Shown in pieces: positions 10,434-19,042 of a DNA stretch of 64,000 nucleotides (positions are counted from its first letter, which is position 1; every line of letters starts with the position of its first letter). The DNA comes from Arthrobacter pascens (lineage in GTDB: Bacteria; Actinomycetota; Actinomycetes; Actinomycetales; Micrococcaceae). The DNA lies in the NCBI RefSeq assembly GCF_017052465.1, contig NZ_JAFHKT010000128.1:1-64000 (forward strand). Reading direction: 5' to 3'. Made by a program: the position numbers and the translations under genes. Below the pieces are notes generated by a model. It searched no databases, was not told the origin of the DNA, and saw only the letters and a list, made by a program, of their open reading frames with translations.

Positions 10434-12326
10434 TTACTCTACGGTGACGCTCTTGGCCAGGTTGCGTGGCTGGTCCACGTCGAATCCCTTGGCGGCGGCA
10501 AGTTCACACGCGAAGATCTGCAGCGGCACCGTGGTCAGCAGCGGCATCAGCAGGACGGGAGTCTCCGGCACGTAGAAGACGTGCTCGGCGTAGTCCCGGA
10601 CCGCCTCGTCGCCTTCCTCGGCGATCACCAGCGTGCGGGCACCGCGGGCGCGGATCTCCTGGATGTTGGACACCACCTTGGAGTGCAGCGAGTCCCGGCC
10701 ACGCGGCGAGGGCACCACCACGAAGACCGGCTGGCCTTCCTCGATCAGCGCGATGGGGCCGTGCTTCAGCTCACCGGCCGCGAAGCCCTCGGCGTGGAGG
10801 TAGGCAATTTCCTTCAGCTTCAGCGCACCCTCGAGGGCCACGGGGTAGCCCACGTGGCGGCCCAGGAACAGCACGGACTTCTCGTCCTTCATGCTGCGGG
10901 CGAGGTCGCGCAGTTCACCGGCATTGTCGAGGATCTTCTGGATCTTCGCCGGGATCTTGCCCAGGTCAGCCAACACGTCCTTGATCTGGCCGGAGAAGAT
11001 GTTCCCGCGCAGCTGCGCCAGGTACAGGCCCAGCAGGTACGCGGCCGTGATCTGGGCCAGGAACGCCTTCGTGGACGCCACCGCGATCTCCGGACCGGCG
11101 TGTGTGTACAGCACGGCGTCGGATTCACGCGGAATGGTGGACCCGTTGGTGTTGCAGATCGACACCGTGATGGCGCCCTGCTCCCGGGCGTACCGCACGG
11201 CCATGAGCGTGTCCATCGTTTCGCCCGACTGGCTGATGGAGACCACCAGGGTGTTCGGGCCAACGATCGGGTCGCGGTAGCGGAACTCGTGGGCGAGCTC
11301 CACCTCGGTGGGGATCCGGCACCAGTTCTCGATGGCGTACTTGGCAACCATGCCGGCGTACGCGGCGGTGCCGCAGGCCAGCACGATGATCTTGTCGACC
11401 TTCTTCAGCAGCGCCGGATCGATGCGCAGCTCATCCAGGGTCAGCTTGCCGTTCAGGTCCGAACGGCCCAGCAGCGTCTGCGCCACGGCATCGGGCTGGT
11501 CATGGATTTCCTTCTCCATGAAGGAGGCGAAGCCGCCCTTCTCGGCAGAGGCCGGGTCCCAGTCAACGTGGTATTCCTTGCCCTCGGCCGGGGCACCGTA
11601 GAAGTCCGTGATCTCCACAGTGTCAGCGGTGATCGTCACGATCTGGTCCTGGCCCAGCTCCACCGCACGGCGGGTGTAATCAATGAACCCGGAGACATCC
11701 GAGCCCAGGAAATTCTCCCCCTCGCCCAGACCCACCACGAGCGGCGAGTTCCGGCGTGCGGCCACCACGACGTCCGGCTGGTCCGCGTGCACGGCCAGCA
11801 GCGTGAACGCGCCCTCCAGGCGCTGGCAGGCCAGCTGCATCGCGGTGGTCAGGCCGCCGTCGGACACGTCACCATTAAGCTTGTTCCGGAAGATGTCCCC
11901 CAGCAGCGCAGCCGCCACCTCAGTATCGGTCTCCGACTCGAAGACCACACCCTTGGCCAGCAGTTCCTGCTTCAGCTCGGCAAAGTTTTCGATGATGCCG
12001 TTGTGGATCACGGCCAGCTTCCCGCCATCGGACAGGTGCGGGTGCGCGTTCTGGTCCGTCGGGCCGCCATGAGTGGCCCAGCGGGTGTGTCCGATACCGG
12101 TCAGCGACGCCGGCAGCGGACGCGCCTCCAGCTCAGCGAGCAGATTGCTCAGCTTCCCGGACTTCTTCCGCGAGAAAATCTCCCCGTCGGCCACCACGGC
12201 CACACCGGCGGAGTCATACCCCCGATACTCCAGACGGCGCAGACCCTCAAGAACAACATCCAGCGCACCATGCCCGGCATCAGCCCGGCCAGACGTACGC
12301 CCTACATAACCCACGATTCCACACAT
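10434..12326 (-). CDS. glmS: Glutamine--fructose-6-phosphate aminotransferase
   Basis: Makes glucosamine 6-phosphate from fructose 6-phosphate and glutamine, the entry to UDP-GlcNAc and peptidoglycan. The 630-residue protein starts [10 protein letters not shown], so Cys2 is the N-terminal nucleophile of the glutaminase domain after Met removal. [18 protein letters not shown] follows. Two SIS sugar-isomerase domains come next ([22 protein letters not shown]), and the end [13 protein letters not shown] is the conserved C-terminal lid. There is no Shine-Dalgarno ahead of the ATG; a TAGGCT box lies six bases away, suggesting a leaderless mRNA. Confidence 0.97.
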   Translation of the reverse strand: MCGIVGYVGRTSGRADAGHGALDVVLEGLRRLEYRGYDSAGVAVVADGEIFSRKKSGKLSNLLAELEARPLPASLTGIGHTRWATHGGPTDQNAHPHLSDGGKLAVIHNGIIENFAELKQELLAKGVVFESETDTEVAAALLGDIFRNKLNGDVSDGGLTTAMQLACQRLEGAFTLLAVHADQPDVVVAARRNSPLVVGLGEGENFLGSDVSGFIDYTRRAVELGQDQIVTITADTVEITDFYGAPAEGKEYHVDWDPASAEKGGFASFMEKEIHDQPDAVAQTLLGRSDLNGKLTLDELRIDPALLKKVDKIIVLACGTAAYAGMVAKYAIENWCRIPTEVELAHEFRYRDPIVGPNTLVVSISQSGETMDTLMAVRYAREQGAITVSICNTNGSTIPRESDAVLYTHAGPEIAVASTKAFLAQITAAYLLGLYLAQLRGNIFSGQIKDVLADLGKIPAKIQKILDNAGELRDLARSMKDEKSVLFLGRHVGYPVALEGALKLKEIAYLHAEGFAAGELKHGPIALIEEGQPVFVVVPSPRGRDSLHSKVVSNIQEIRARGARTLVIAEEGDEAVRDYAEHVFYVPETPVLLMPLLTTVPLQIFACELAAAKGFDVDQPRNLAKSVTVE

Positions 12327-12338
12327 GGGTATAGCCTA
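12327..12338 (-). promoter_or_regulatory. Putative leaderless promoter -10 box of glmS
   Basis: On the minus strand TAGGCT (12333-12338) fits TANNNT and is followed by six bases and then the ATG of glmS. No ribosome site exists in between. A start of transcription at or next to the ATG would give a leaderless mRNA, common in actinobacteria. No good -35 was seen. Confidence 0.4.
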
Positions 12339-12505
12339 ACCGGCTTCGAAGAGAACCGACGTCGGATGACCTCCGGCAGGGCGTGCGGCGGTGGCCGCAA
12401 AAGCGGTCGATGGAACGCCTGCAAGGGCACGAAGGGGCCCGTCATCAGGGGCTTTACGGCGCCCCGCATTTCGCTCTCGGCGTTGCGAGGGGCAGAATCT
12501 CTAGG

Positions 12506-13471
12506 GTGACTTCGCAACGCAATGAAGCGAACGGGGAAGGTGTCTCGCCGTTCGTGGAGCTGGACCGGCAGACCTGGTCCCGGCTCGCAGCCCAGATGGA
12601 ACAGCCCCTTAATGAAGAGGATGTGCTGCGCCTCCGTGGGCTCGGCGATCCCCTGGACATCGATGAGGTCCGGGAGGTTTACCTGCCGCTGTCACGCCTG
12701 CTGCACCTATACGTCGAAGCTGCCGGCCAGCTGCATGCAGCCACCACCACGTTCCTGGGCGAACAGACCCAGCGGACGCCTTTCGTCATCGGCGTCGCGG
12801 GATCGGTGGCCGTGGGCAAGTCCACCATCGCCCGCGTGCTGCGCGAGATGCTCCGGCGCTGGCCCGGGACGCCCAACGTTGAGCTGATCACCACGGATGG
12901 GTTCCTGTACCCGCTCGCCGAGCTCAAGCGCCGGCAGCTGCTCGAACGCAAGGGCTTCCCGGAATCCTATGACCGCCGGGCGCTGCTGCGGTTCGTCAGC
13001 GAGATCAAGGGCGGGGCGGAGGAAGTCCGGGCGCCGTGGTATTCGCATGTCACCTATGACATTGTTCCCGGCAAGGAAGTGGTGGTCCGCCGCCCGGATG
13101 TCCTCATTGTTGAGGGGCTGAACGTCCTGGCGCCGGCGAGGCCGCGGCATGACGGCCGCCAGGGGTTGGCGCTGAGCGACTTCTTCGACTTCTCCATCTA
13201 TGTGGACGCCAAGACCTCCTACATCGAGGAGTGGTACGTGGACCGGTTCCGCAAGCTCCGCTCCACGGCGTTCGCGCAGCCCGAGTCGTACTTCCACCGC
13301 TATGCGACACTCTCGGACGACGAAGCGGAAAGCACAGCGCGGGATATCTGGAAGCGCATTAACGAACCGAACCTGGAGGAGAATGTGCTGCCCACGAGGG
13401 GCCGGGCGCAGCTTGTTCTCACCAAGGAAGCGGACCATTCCGTCCGCCGGATGCTGCTGAGGAAGGTCTAG
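12506..13471 (+). CDS. coaA: Type I pantothenate kinase
   Basis: Phosphorylates pantothenate, the first and controlling step of CoA synthesis. From the GTG at 12506 the protein has 321 residues, as in the family; the reading frame extends further upstream but that part is unlike CoaA. Visible features are the [12 protein letters not shown] opening, Walker [27 protein letters not shown] and [18 protein letters not shown] lies rather far upstream (about 14 bases), so the start is slightly uncertain. It is divergent from glmS and is followed after five bases by the carboxypeptidase gene. Confidence 0.94.
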   Translation: MTSQRNEANGEGVSPFVELDRQTWSRLAAQMEQPLNEEDVLRLRGLGDPLDIDEVREVYLPLSRLLHLYVEAAGQLHAATTTFLGEQTQRTPFVIGVAGSVAVGKSTIARVLREMLRRWPGTPNVELITTDGFLYPLAELKRRQLLERKGFPESYDRRALLRFVSEIKGGAEEVRAPWYSHVTYDIVPGKEVVVRRPDVLIVEGLNVLAPARPRHDGRQGLALSDFFDFSIYVDAKTSYIEEWYVDRFRKLRSTAFAQPESYFHRYATLSDDEAESTARDIWKRINEPNLEENVLPTRGRAQLVLTKEADHSVRRMLLRKV

Positions 13472-13476
13472 CACAG

Positions 13477-14454
13477 GTGTGCTACGACTGCTCCCCCGGG
13501 CCGGAGCGTCCGGCAGATAACCTCGTTTCCGCACCCAGCCGGCGCGTCATTGCACGGCTGCTTTTCGCCGGTGCGGGGCTGTCGGCGCTGGCCGCCTGCA
13601 CTCCGGCAGGTCCCCAGCCTTCGCCCGCCACCACGACGGGTACGACGCCGGCACTGCCGACGGCGTCCGGGTCGCCGGGCGCTTCGTCCGGCACGGTGTC
13701 ACCGACCGGGTCCACCCCCGCGGCACCGACCGCAACCGCGTCCGCACCGCCGTCGACCCCTGCCACCGGCTCCGCGACAGCACCGCCGTCGGCTGCCACC
13801 ACCCCGACCGGAGCGCCCGCAGCGCCGTCGGCTGCTGCCCGCCTCCCCCGGCAGTACTCGCTGACCGACCCGGCCAGCCCCTGGCTGGTGGTCAACAAGC
13901 GGCGCCCACTGAAGCCTGCCAACTACGTCCCGCGCGACCTTGTGCAGCCGAAAGTTGCCCTCGCCGTATCCGGCGAGGCGGCGCTGCTGAACCGCACGAC
14001 GGCGGCTGCCGCGGAACGGATGTTCGCCGCAGCAGCGGCGGACGGCGTCATGATGATGCTGGCCAGCGGCTACCGTTCCTACGCCACGCAGGTGGCGACG
14101 TACAACGGCCATGTCAGTGCGCGCGGACAGGCGGCCGCCGATACCGCGTCAGCCCGGCCGGGCCATTCCGAGCACCAGACCGGCTGGGCGTTCGACATCG
14201 GCGACGGCGGCGGGGCCTGCAGTTTCCAGCCGTGCTTTGCCGGGCAGCCCGCCGCAGTGTGGGCCAAGGCGAACGCGTACCGGTTCGGCTTCGTGGTGCG
14301 TTACCCGTGGATGCTGCACCCCATTACGGGTTACTACTACGAGTCCTGGCACCTGCGGTACATCGGGGTGGAGGCGGCCGCAGACATGCGGAAGCGCGGG
14401 ATCGCCACACTCGAGGAGTACTTCGGGCTGGAAGCGGCGCCGGGATACCCTTAG
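13477..14454 (+). CDS. Lipoprotein D-alanyl-D-alanine carboxypeptidase (peptidase M15B, VanY type)
   Basis: A zinc peptidase that trims the terminal D-Ala of peptidoglycan stems outside the cell. GTG 13477 has GGAAGG ten bases upstream, inside coaA, which ends five bases earlier. The N-terminus has twin Arg, a hydrophobic stretch and the lipobox LAAC, so it is probably a lipoprotein. A Pro/Thr/Ala/Ser-rich linker of about 80 residues follows and can span the wall. The catalytic domain shows the zinc motif SxHxxGxAxD with His233 and Asp240, and the third ligand His292 in ESWHLRY. The 325-residue length is normal. Its exact role (recycling, growth or resistance) is not shown. Confidence 0.9.
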   Translation: MCYDCSPGPERPADNLVSAPSRRVIARLLFAGAGLSALAACTPAGPQPSPATTTGTTPALPTASGSPGASSGTVSPTGSTPAAPTATASAPPSTPATGSATAPPSAATTPTGAPAAPSAAARLPRQYSLTDPASPWLVVNKRRPLKPANYVPRDLVQPKVALAVSGEAALLNRTTAAAAERMFAAAAADGVMMMLASGYRSYATQVATYNGHVSARGQAAADTASARPGHSEHQTGWAFDIGDGGGACSFQPCFAGQPAAVWAKANAYRFGFVVRYPWMLHPITGYYYESWHLRYIGVEAAADMRKRGIATLEEYFGLEAAPGYP

Positions 14455-14483
14455 CCGTGACACGCCGGCCGGGGCCCGTGCGA

Positions 14484-14496
14484 TAGTTTGGTTCCC
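14484..14496 (+). promoter_or_regulatory. Putative leaderless promoter -10 box of mscL
   Basis: TAGTTT at 14484-14489 fits TANNNT and is separated by seven bases from the mscL ATG at 14497, with no Shine-Dalgarno in between. The same layout precedes glmS, glmM and the GT2 gene in this window. Confidence 0.4.
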
Positions 14497-14892
14497 ATGC
14501 TTACCGGATTCAAGAAATTCATTCTCAAGGGCAATGTCATTGACCTTGCCGTGGCCGTCATCATCGGCGCCGCCTTCAGTTCAGTCGTGGACGCACTGGT
14601 CAAAAGCGTCATGATGCCGCTCATTTCCCTGCTGGTGGGAGAGCCCAACTTCGACGATTTCCTGGCCTTCGGCGACGTGCGGTTCGGCGTGCTCCTCACC
14701 GCGGTGGTCAACTTCCTGCTGGTGGCGGCCGCGATCTACTTCGTCATCGTCGTTCCGATGAACCACATGATCGAACGCCGCAACCGCAAGTTGGGCATCA
14801 ACCAGGACGTCAAGGAGGAAGCCGCCGAAGACCCGCAGATCGCGCTGCTCACCGAAATCCGGGATGCGCTTCGCAGCGAGTCCACCAGGTGA
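14497..14892 (+). CDS. mscL: Large-conductance mechanosensitive channel
   Basis: Membrane pore that opens under tension to protect against osmotic downshock. The 131-residue product begins MLTGFKKFILKGNVIDLAVAV, with TM1 including the pore-lining VIIGAAFSSVV. TM2 is VLLTAVVNFLLVAAAIYFVIVV, and the C-terminal helix ends LLTEIRDALRSES; all are standard for MscL. An in-frame TTG at 14488 would add three residues; ATG 14497 is preferred. It is convergent with the acyltransferase gene, which ends 16 bases on. Confidence 0.96.
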   Translation: MLTGFKKFILKGNVIDLAVAVIIGAAFSSVVDALVKSVMMPLISLLVGEPNFDDFLAFGDVRFGVLLTAVVNFLLVAAAIYFVIVVPMNHMIERRNRKLGINQDVKEEAAEDPQIALLTEIRDALRSESTR

Positions 14893-14908
14893 GCTACTAG
14901 GCGGGACG

Positions 14909-16033
14909 CTAGGGCGAAGAGCCTACTCCCTGTGGTGCAGTCGGTTTTTCGGATGGCAAAGTCTTTTGCTTTCCAGCTGACCGAAGCCACTTCTCAGCCG
15001 GGGACTCCACAAGTTCGTGGAGCAGGCCGGATATGGCTAAGGAAGCAACCACCACCAAGGCCGAAACCGCCAAAGCACCCGCAGCGTCGAGTCCATCAAC
15101 GAGTGGCGTCGCGAGCCGGATTACAAGCTCGTGAACCAGATACAGCGCAAACGACCACCGTCCTAGTGTGACCATGGTGTTGGACGCCGGGCCCTTGCCT
15201 GGACCACGGAGATCGTTCGTGGCTGCTGCCGCAATGACCGCAATGAACCCAGGAAGCATCACGAGGTTGGCGTACGTTGCAGGCACCGGAATGGCACCGC
15301 CCGAGGCGACAGCGGACGCCACCATCAAGGAGACGTAGAGCCCCAAGGTTATGGCGACAGCGTGGCCGAGCCTGAGCCGGGGGCGCCATCCACGCCTTAT
15401 CATCAGTGCCAGACTCATGCCCAACACGAATTCCCCAAGGCGATAAAGGGGCATTGTACCCAATAGGTAATTTGCAGCAGCGCCAGAAAAGCTCACGGAA
15501 ATGTAGATGCCCAGTGCCACTATGCCGCCGTATATGAATCCGGCCAGCAGGACGGTTTTCTGTTCCTTGCCGAGCATGCGGATCAGGAACGGGAACGAAA
15601 AATAGAAAAATGCCTCGCAGGACAATGACCAAGAAACACCGTTGAAGGCAACCACATAGCCGCCTGCAGGAACCCAGGCTTGCGTGAGCGTCAGGACGAA
15701 CGGCAGTGCGGGCCAGACCGACGCACTGGCAGCCAGTGTCGGGACAAGTGTTGACAGAAACGTTGTCACCGCGTGGAGGGGCCAAACCCTCGCGAACCGG
15801 TTCCGGTAAAACTTCCTCGTGCTTTCACCCTCTCGGTGAGACCACGTCAGAACAAACCCGGAAAGTACGAAGAAGAAACTGACCCCCGTGAAGCCATAAC
15901 CGAAGGCATCAAGGGAATGGTCGAGCGGCGTGAAATAGAGTGAAAGATGATAAAGCACAACGCCCATTGCAGCGAAAAAACGCAGGCCCGTAAGGCTCCG
16001 CAAATGTGTCGGGCCGCCCGGCCTTACGTCCAT
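14909..16033 (-). CDS. Membrane acyltransferase, family 3 (OafA/YrhL-like)
   Basis: An integral membrane O-acyltransferase of the family that acetylates or succinylates cell-surface sugars, peptidoglycan or secondary polymers. From ATG 16033 it has 374 residues. The opening LRSLTGLRFFAAMGVVLYH holds the family's conserved Arg and His; about ten hydrophobic segments follow, and a short basic tail ends the protein. An upstream in-frame ATG at 16084 adds 17 residues that do not look conserved. Several stretches are less GC-biased than the neighbours, and the gene lies between mscL and glmM, so it may be an acquired surface-modification gene. The substrate is unknown. Confidence 0.85.
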   Translation of the reverse strand: MDVRPGGPTHLRSLTGLRFFAAMGVVLYHLSLYFTPLDHSLDAFGYGFTGVSFFFVLSGFVLTWSHREGESTRKFYRNRFARVWPLHAVTTFLSTLVPTLAASASVWPALPFVLTLTQAWVPAGGYVVAFNGVSWSLSCEAFFYFSFPFLIRMLGKEQKTVLLAGFIYGGIVALGIYISVSFSGAAANYLLGTMPLYRLGEFVLGMSLALMIRRGWRPRLRLGHAVAITLGLYVSLMVASAVASGGAIPVPATYANLVMLPGFIAVIAAAATNDLRGPGKGPASNTMVTLGRWSFALYLVHELVIRLATPLVDGLDAAGALAVSALVVVASLAISGLLHELVESPAEKWLRSAGKQKTLPSEKPTAPQGVGSSP

Positions 16034-16114
16034 GTATTCCCGCCCCCGCGCCCGATGAATAGGGCGAGTATACACACGCTTCATTGTGAGCCAGTTGGCG
16101 CCTTCGACGCCGGC

Positions 16115-16144
16115 CGGTCCGCCTCCCAAAGGGGAGGCGGACCG
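16115..16144 (-). terminator. Hairpin downstream of glmM
   Basis: Perfect 13-bp stem: cggtccgcctccc with gggaggcggaccg, four-base loop aaag, 37 bases past the glmM stop. The T-rich side (ctttgtgattgttt) lies on the plus-strand side, so the hairpin could stop transcription from either direction. Confidence 0.65.
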
Positions 16145-16180
16145 CTTTGTGATTGTTTGCCGCTCGGGGCGGGACCCTGG

Positions 16181-17554
16181 CTAGGGGACCATCTCGCTTG
16201 GGACCCGGCCCAGGGCCAGCTCGTTTTTGACCACCTGCGCGAGGCGCTCGGCGATGACCTGTGCGGTCTCCTGGCTTCCGGCCTCCACCATGACGCGCAC
16301 AACAGGTTCGGTGCCGGAGGGGCGGAGGAGCACGCGCCCGGTGTCACCGAGTTCCGCTTCGGCAACACGCACGGCTGCGGCGAGGGCCTGGTCGCCCTTG
16401 ACGCGGGTGCGGTCCACGTCCTTCACGTTGATGAGGACCTGAGGGAGCTTGGTCATCACCGTGGCCAGTTCCTTCAGCGGTTTGCCGGTGAGCGCCACCT
16501 GGGCCGCCAGCTGCAGGCCGGTCAGGACACCGTCTCCGGTGGTGGCGTGGTCGGCGAGGATCACGTGGCCGGACTGTTCGCCGCCTAGGTTGAAGCCGCC
16601 GTCGCGCATCTCTTCGAGGACGTACCGGTCCCCTACGCCCGTCTCGCGGATTTCGATGCCGGCGTTGCGCAGGGCGATCTTCAGGCCGAGGTTGCTCATG
16701 ACGGTGGCAACCAAGACGTTGTCCGTGAGCTTGCCTGCGTTCTTGAGCGCAATCGCCAGGATGGCCATGATCTGGTCGCCGTCCACTTCGTTGCCTTCGT
16801 GGTCCACGGCGAGGCAACGGTCGGCGTCGCCGTCGTGGGCGATACCGAGGTCCGCGCCGTGCGCCACGACAGCGGCCTTGAGCGGGCCCAGGTGGGTGGA
16901 ACCAACACCTTCGTTGATGTTCAGTCCGTCAGGCTCGGCTCCGATGACCACGACGTCGGCGCCGGCGTCCTTGAAGACCTGCGGCGAGCAGCCGCTGGCG
17001 GCACCGTGGGCGCAGTCCAGGACAACTTTAAGGCCGTGCAGGTTGTGCGGAAGGGTTCCCAGGAGGTGGACGATGTAGCGGTCCTCGGCGTCGGAGAAGC
17101 GCTGGATGCGGCCCACTTCGCCTCCGACGGGCCGGAACGGCTCCTTGCCCATCTGCTCCTCGATGGCGTTCTCCACCTCGTCGGGGAGTTTCTGGCCGCC
17201 GCGGGCGAAGAACTTGATGCCGTTGTCCGGAGCTGGGTTGTGGGAGGCGGAGATCATCACGCCAAAGTCCGCTTTCAGGTCGGCCACGAGGTAGGCCGCC
17301 GCAGGGGTGGGGAGGACACCGGCGTCGTAGACGTCGATGCCGGAGCTGGACAGCCCGGCCTCCACGGCGGCGGCGATGAACTCGCCGCTCGCGCGGGGGT
17401 CCCTCGCGACCACCGCGCGCGGCCGCGCACCTTCGGTGGTGCGTTCATGGCCGAGCACGACGGCGGCGGCCTGGGCCAGCTGCATTGCAAGCTCGGCGGT
17501 CAGCAGGCCGTTCGCCAGGCCCCGGACACCGTCTGTTCCAAATAATGTAGACAT
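16181..17554 (-). CDS. glmM: Phosphoglucosamine mutase
   Basis: Converts glucosamine 6-phosphate to glucosamine 1-phosphate, the step after GlmS. The 457-residue protein starts [15 protein letters not shown]. The active-site phosphoserine is Ser56 in [10 protein letters not shown], the magnesium loop is [11 protein letters not shown], the sugar-binding loop is GGEQSGH, and the phosphate-binding C-terminal segment is [14 protein letters not shown]. All are diagnostic. A TACACT box seven bases before the ATG and no ribosome site suggest a leaderless message. In relatives rplM-rpsI-glmM are neighbours; here a glycosyltransferase operon separates rpsI from glmM. Confidence 0.97.
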   Translation of the reverse strand: MSTLFGTDGVRGLANGLLTAELAMQLAQAAAVVLGHERTTEGARPRAVVARDPRASGEFIAAAVEAGLSSSGIDVYDAGVLPTPAAAYLVADLKADFGVMISASHNPAPDNGIKFFARGGQKLPDEVENAIEEQMGKEPFRPVGGEVGRIQRFSDAEDRYIVHLLGTLPHNLHGLKVVLDCAHGAASGCSPQVFKDAGADVVVIGAEPDGLNINEGVGSTHLGPLKAAVVAHGADLGIAHDGDADRCLAVDHEGNEVDGDQIMAILAIALKNAGKLTDNVLVATVMSNLGLKIALRNAGIEIRETGVGDRYVLEEMRDGGFNLGGEQSGHVILADHATTGDGVLTGLQLAAQVALTGKPLKELATVMTKLPQVLINVKDVDRTRVKGDQALAAAVRVAEAELGDTGRVLLRPSGTEPVVRVMVEAGSQETAQVIAERLAQVVKNELALGRVPSEMVP

Positions 17555-17567
17555 CGGGTCAAGTGTA
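17555..17567 (-). promoter_or_regulatory. Putative leaderless promoter -10 box of glmM
   Basis: On the minus strand TACACT (17562-17567) is followed by exactly seven bases and then the glmM ATG. It fits the TANNNT -10 of leaderless actinobacterial genes. No Shine-Dalgarno is present. Confidence 0.45.
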
Positions 17568-17680
17568 GAGGATGGGGTAGGCGGCTGCCGAAGCGGTGTC
17601 CTTCGAGACCTGCGTACCCGTTTAGTACGGCCCGGCTACCTGCCCGACTACCTGCCGCAGAGCCATGGCAACCACGCGGA

Positions 17681-17765
17681 CTACTTGGGTTTTTTTGGAA
17701 AGTACGTCTCTTTTTCTCGGCAATACCTCTCTTTCCCCTGGAGGTACCCCTCTTTGGGTAAAGGC
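17681..17765. repeat. Four-unit 21-bp phased repeat upstream of the glycosyltransferase operon
   Basis: TAC followed by a pyrimidine-rich run recurs with exact 21-base spacing: TAC at 17682, 17703, 17724 and 17745. The last three units share TAC-n-TCTCTTT or TACCCCTCTTT. Read on the minus strand the units would encode the heptads KEGYLQG, KERYCRE and KETYFPK. The block lies between divergent glmM and the GT2 gene, ending about 40 bases ahead of the latter. It may be a phased protein-binding or bent-DNA element. No transposon or CRISPR structure is present. Confidence 0.7.
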
Positions 17766-17790
17766 CTCGCTATCGGTTTTGACCCGCCCC

Positions 17791-17803
17791 TACCATTCCA
17801 TGC
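17791..17803 (+). promoter_or_regulatory. Putative leaderless promoter -10 box of the GT2 gene
   Basis: TACCAT at 17791-17796, then seven bases, then ATG 17804, with no ribosome site. The position just right of the 21-bp repeats makes those repeats candidates for the activator or repressor region. Confidence 0.45.
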
Positions 17804-19042
17804 ATGACACCTAGCAGCTGGGGCTTGGCGCTCGAAATTGTGGTACCGGTTTTCAATGAAGAAGCGGTGCTCGAAAGCAGCATCAAAAGGCTCTCCGAAT
17901 ATTTGACCAATGAAATGCCTTCGACGTGGAAGATAACCATTGCCGACAATGCAAGCACTGACCGGACTCCGGTGATTGCAGCTCGTCTCAGCGAGCAGTT
18001 GCCTCATGTGGACTATCGCCGTCTCGAAGCCAAGGGACGGGGATACGCTCTCCGTGACGCCTGGGGTGCGTCAGAGGCCAAAGTCCTGGCGTACCTGGAC
18101 GTCGATCTTTCCACCGACCTCGCCGCGCTACCCCCGCTGGTGGCGCCGCTCCTTTCAGGGCACTCGGATATTTCCATCGGAACGAGGCTTGGACAAAGTT
18201 CACGCGTGAGCCGCGGGCCGAAGCGCGAATTCATCTCCAGGTCCTACAATCTCCTGCTTCGCCGGACAATGCAGGTGGGTTTTTCCGATGCCCAATGCGG
18301 ATTCAAAGCAATTCGCAATGATGTTGCCCGGCGGTTGCTTCCGCATGTGGAAGACAATGGCTGGTTCTTTGACACCGAGCTGCTGATCATTGCCGAACGT
18401 TCCGGCCTGCGCATCCACGAAATACCTGTTGACTGGGTGGATGACCCGGACAGCCGCGTCGATATCAGGCAGACCGCCCTCGACGACATTCGGGGCATGG
18501 TCCGTGTGGCCGGATCCCTTATAAAGGGATCGATTCCGGTGCAGGCCATTTACGCGGAGTTGGGCCGGCGCCCGATCGTACCACCGGGCCGGCCCAGCTT
18601 TTTCGGCCAGGTGGTCCGCTTTGGCCTGGTCGGCGCTGTTTCAACGCTGGCCTTTGCGCTGCTCTACATGGTTCTCCAGGGTCCCTTCGGGGCACAGCAG
18701 GCCAATTTCCTGTCCCTGCTCCTGACCGCCGTAGGCAACACCGCAGCCAACCGCCGCTTCACCTTTGGCATCAGCGGGCCGGACAGACTGTTTACCCAGC
18801 AGGTCCAAGGCCTGATCGTTTTCCTGCTCGCCTGGGGCATCACTTCTTCGTCGCTGTGGATGCTGCACTCCGTGAACCTGGACGCCACGGCGAACACAGA
18901 GTTGCTCACGCTGACGGCAGCGAACGTCCTCGCGACCCTCATGCGGTTCGTGCTGCTCCGGATCTGGGTCTTCCGGGTCCGCCGAAGGGATGAACAGTCC
19001 GTGGTCCTTGCGCTGCGGCCAGCCGGACAGTCGGTCCGTTGA
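17804..19042 (+). CDS. Polyprenyl-phosphate glycosyltransferase (GT2, DPM1/YkcC-like) fused to GtrA-like membrane domain
   Basis: Probably loads a sugar from a nucleotide donor onto polyprenyl phosphate on the inner face of the membrane. Residues 1 to about 250 form a GT2 domain: EIVVPVFNEEAVL, ITIADNASTDRT, the metal-binding DVDLSTD, and DAQCGFKAIRNDVARRL, a DPM1-family signature. From about residue 265 a GtrA-like domain of four membrane helices follows (FGQVVRFGLVGAVSTLAF; GNTAANRRFTFG). The 412-residue length suits this fusion. It overlaps the first GT39 gene at TTGA, so the lipid-linked sugar is presumably the donor for the three downstream transferases. Sugar and acceptor are unknown. 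Confidence 0.88.
   Translation: MTPSSWGLALEIVVPVFNEEAVLESSIKRLSEYLTNEMPSTWKITIADNASTDRTPVIAARLSEQLPHVDYRRLEAKGRGYALRDAWGASEAKVLAYLDVDLSTDLAALPPLVAPLLSGHSDISIGTRLGQSSRVSRGPKREFISRSYNLLLRRTMQVGFSDAQCGFKAIRNDVARRLLPHVEDNGWFFDTELLIIAERSGLRIHEIPVDWVDDPDSRVDIRQTALDDIRGMVRVAGSLIKGSIPVQAIYAELGRRPIVPPGRPSFFGQVVRFGLVGAVSTLAFALLYMVLQGPFGAQQANFLSLLLTAVGNTAANRRFTFGISGPDRLFTQQVQGLIVFLLAWGITSSSLWMLHSVNLDATANTELLTLTAANVLATLMRFVLLRIWVFRVRRRDEQSVVLALRPAGQSVR

Noticed and set aside
12327..12505. glmS ribozyme or riboswitch ahead of glmS
   Set aside because: The ATG appears to be at the transcript start, with a -10 box six bases away, leaving no leader. No ribozyme core was seen.
17681..17765. CRISPR array
   Set aside because: The units are 21 bases end to end with no unique spacers and no cas genes nearby.
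17681..18007. Minus-strand frame ending with KExYxxx heptads
   Set aside because: Most of it lies opposite the GT2 gene, it has no ribosome site, and the heptads come from the 21-bp DNA repeat. I treat the DNA repeat as the feature, not the peptide.
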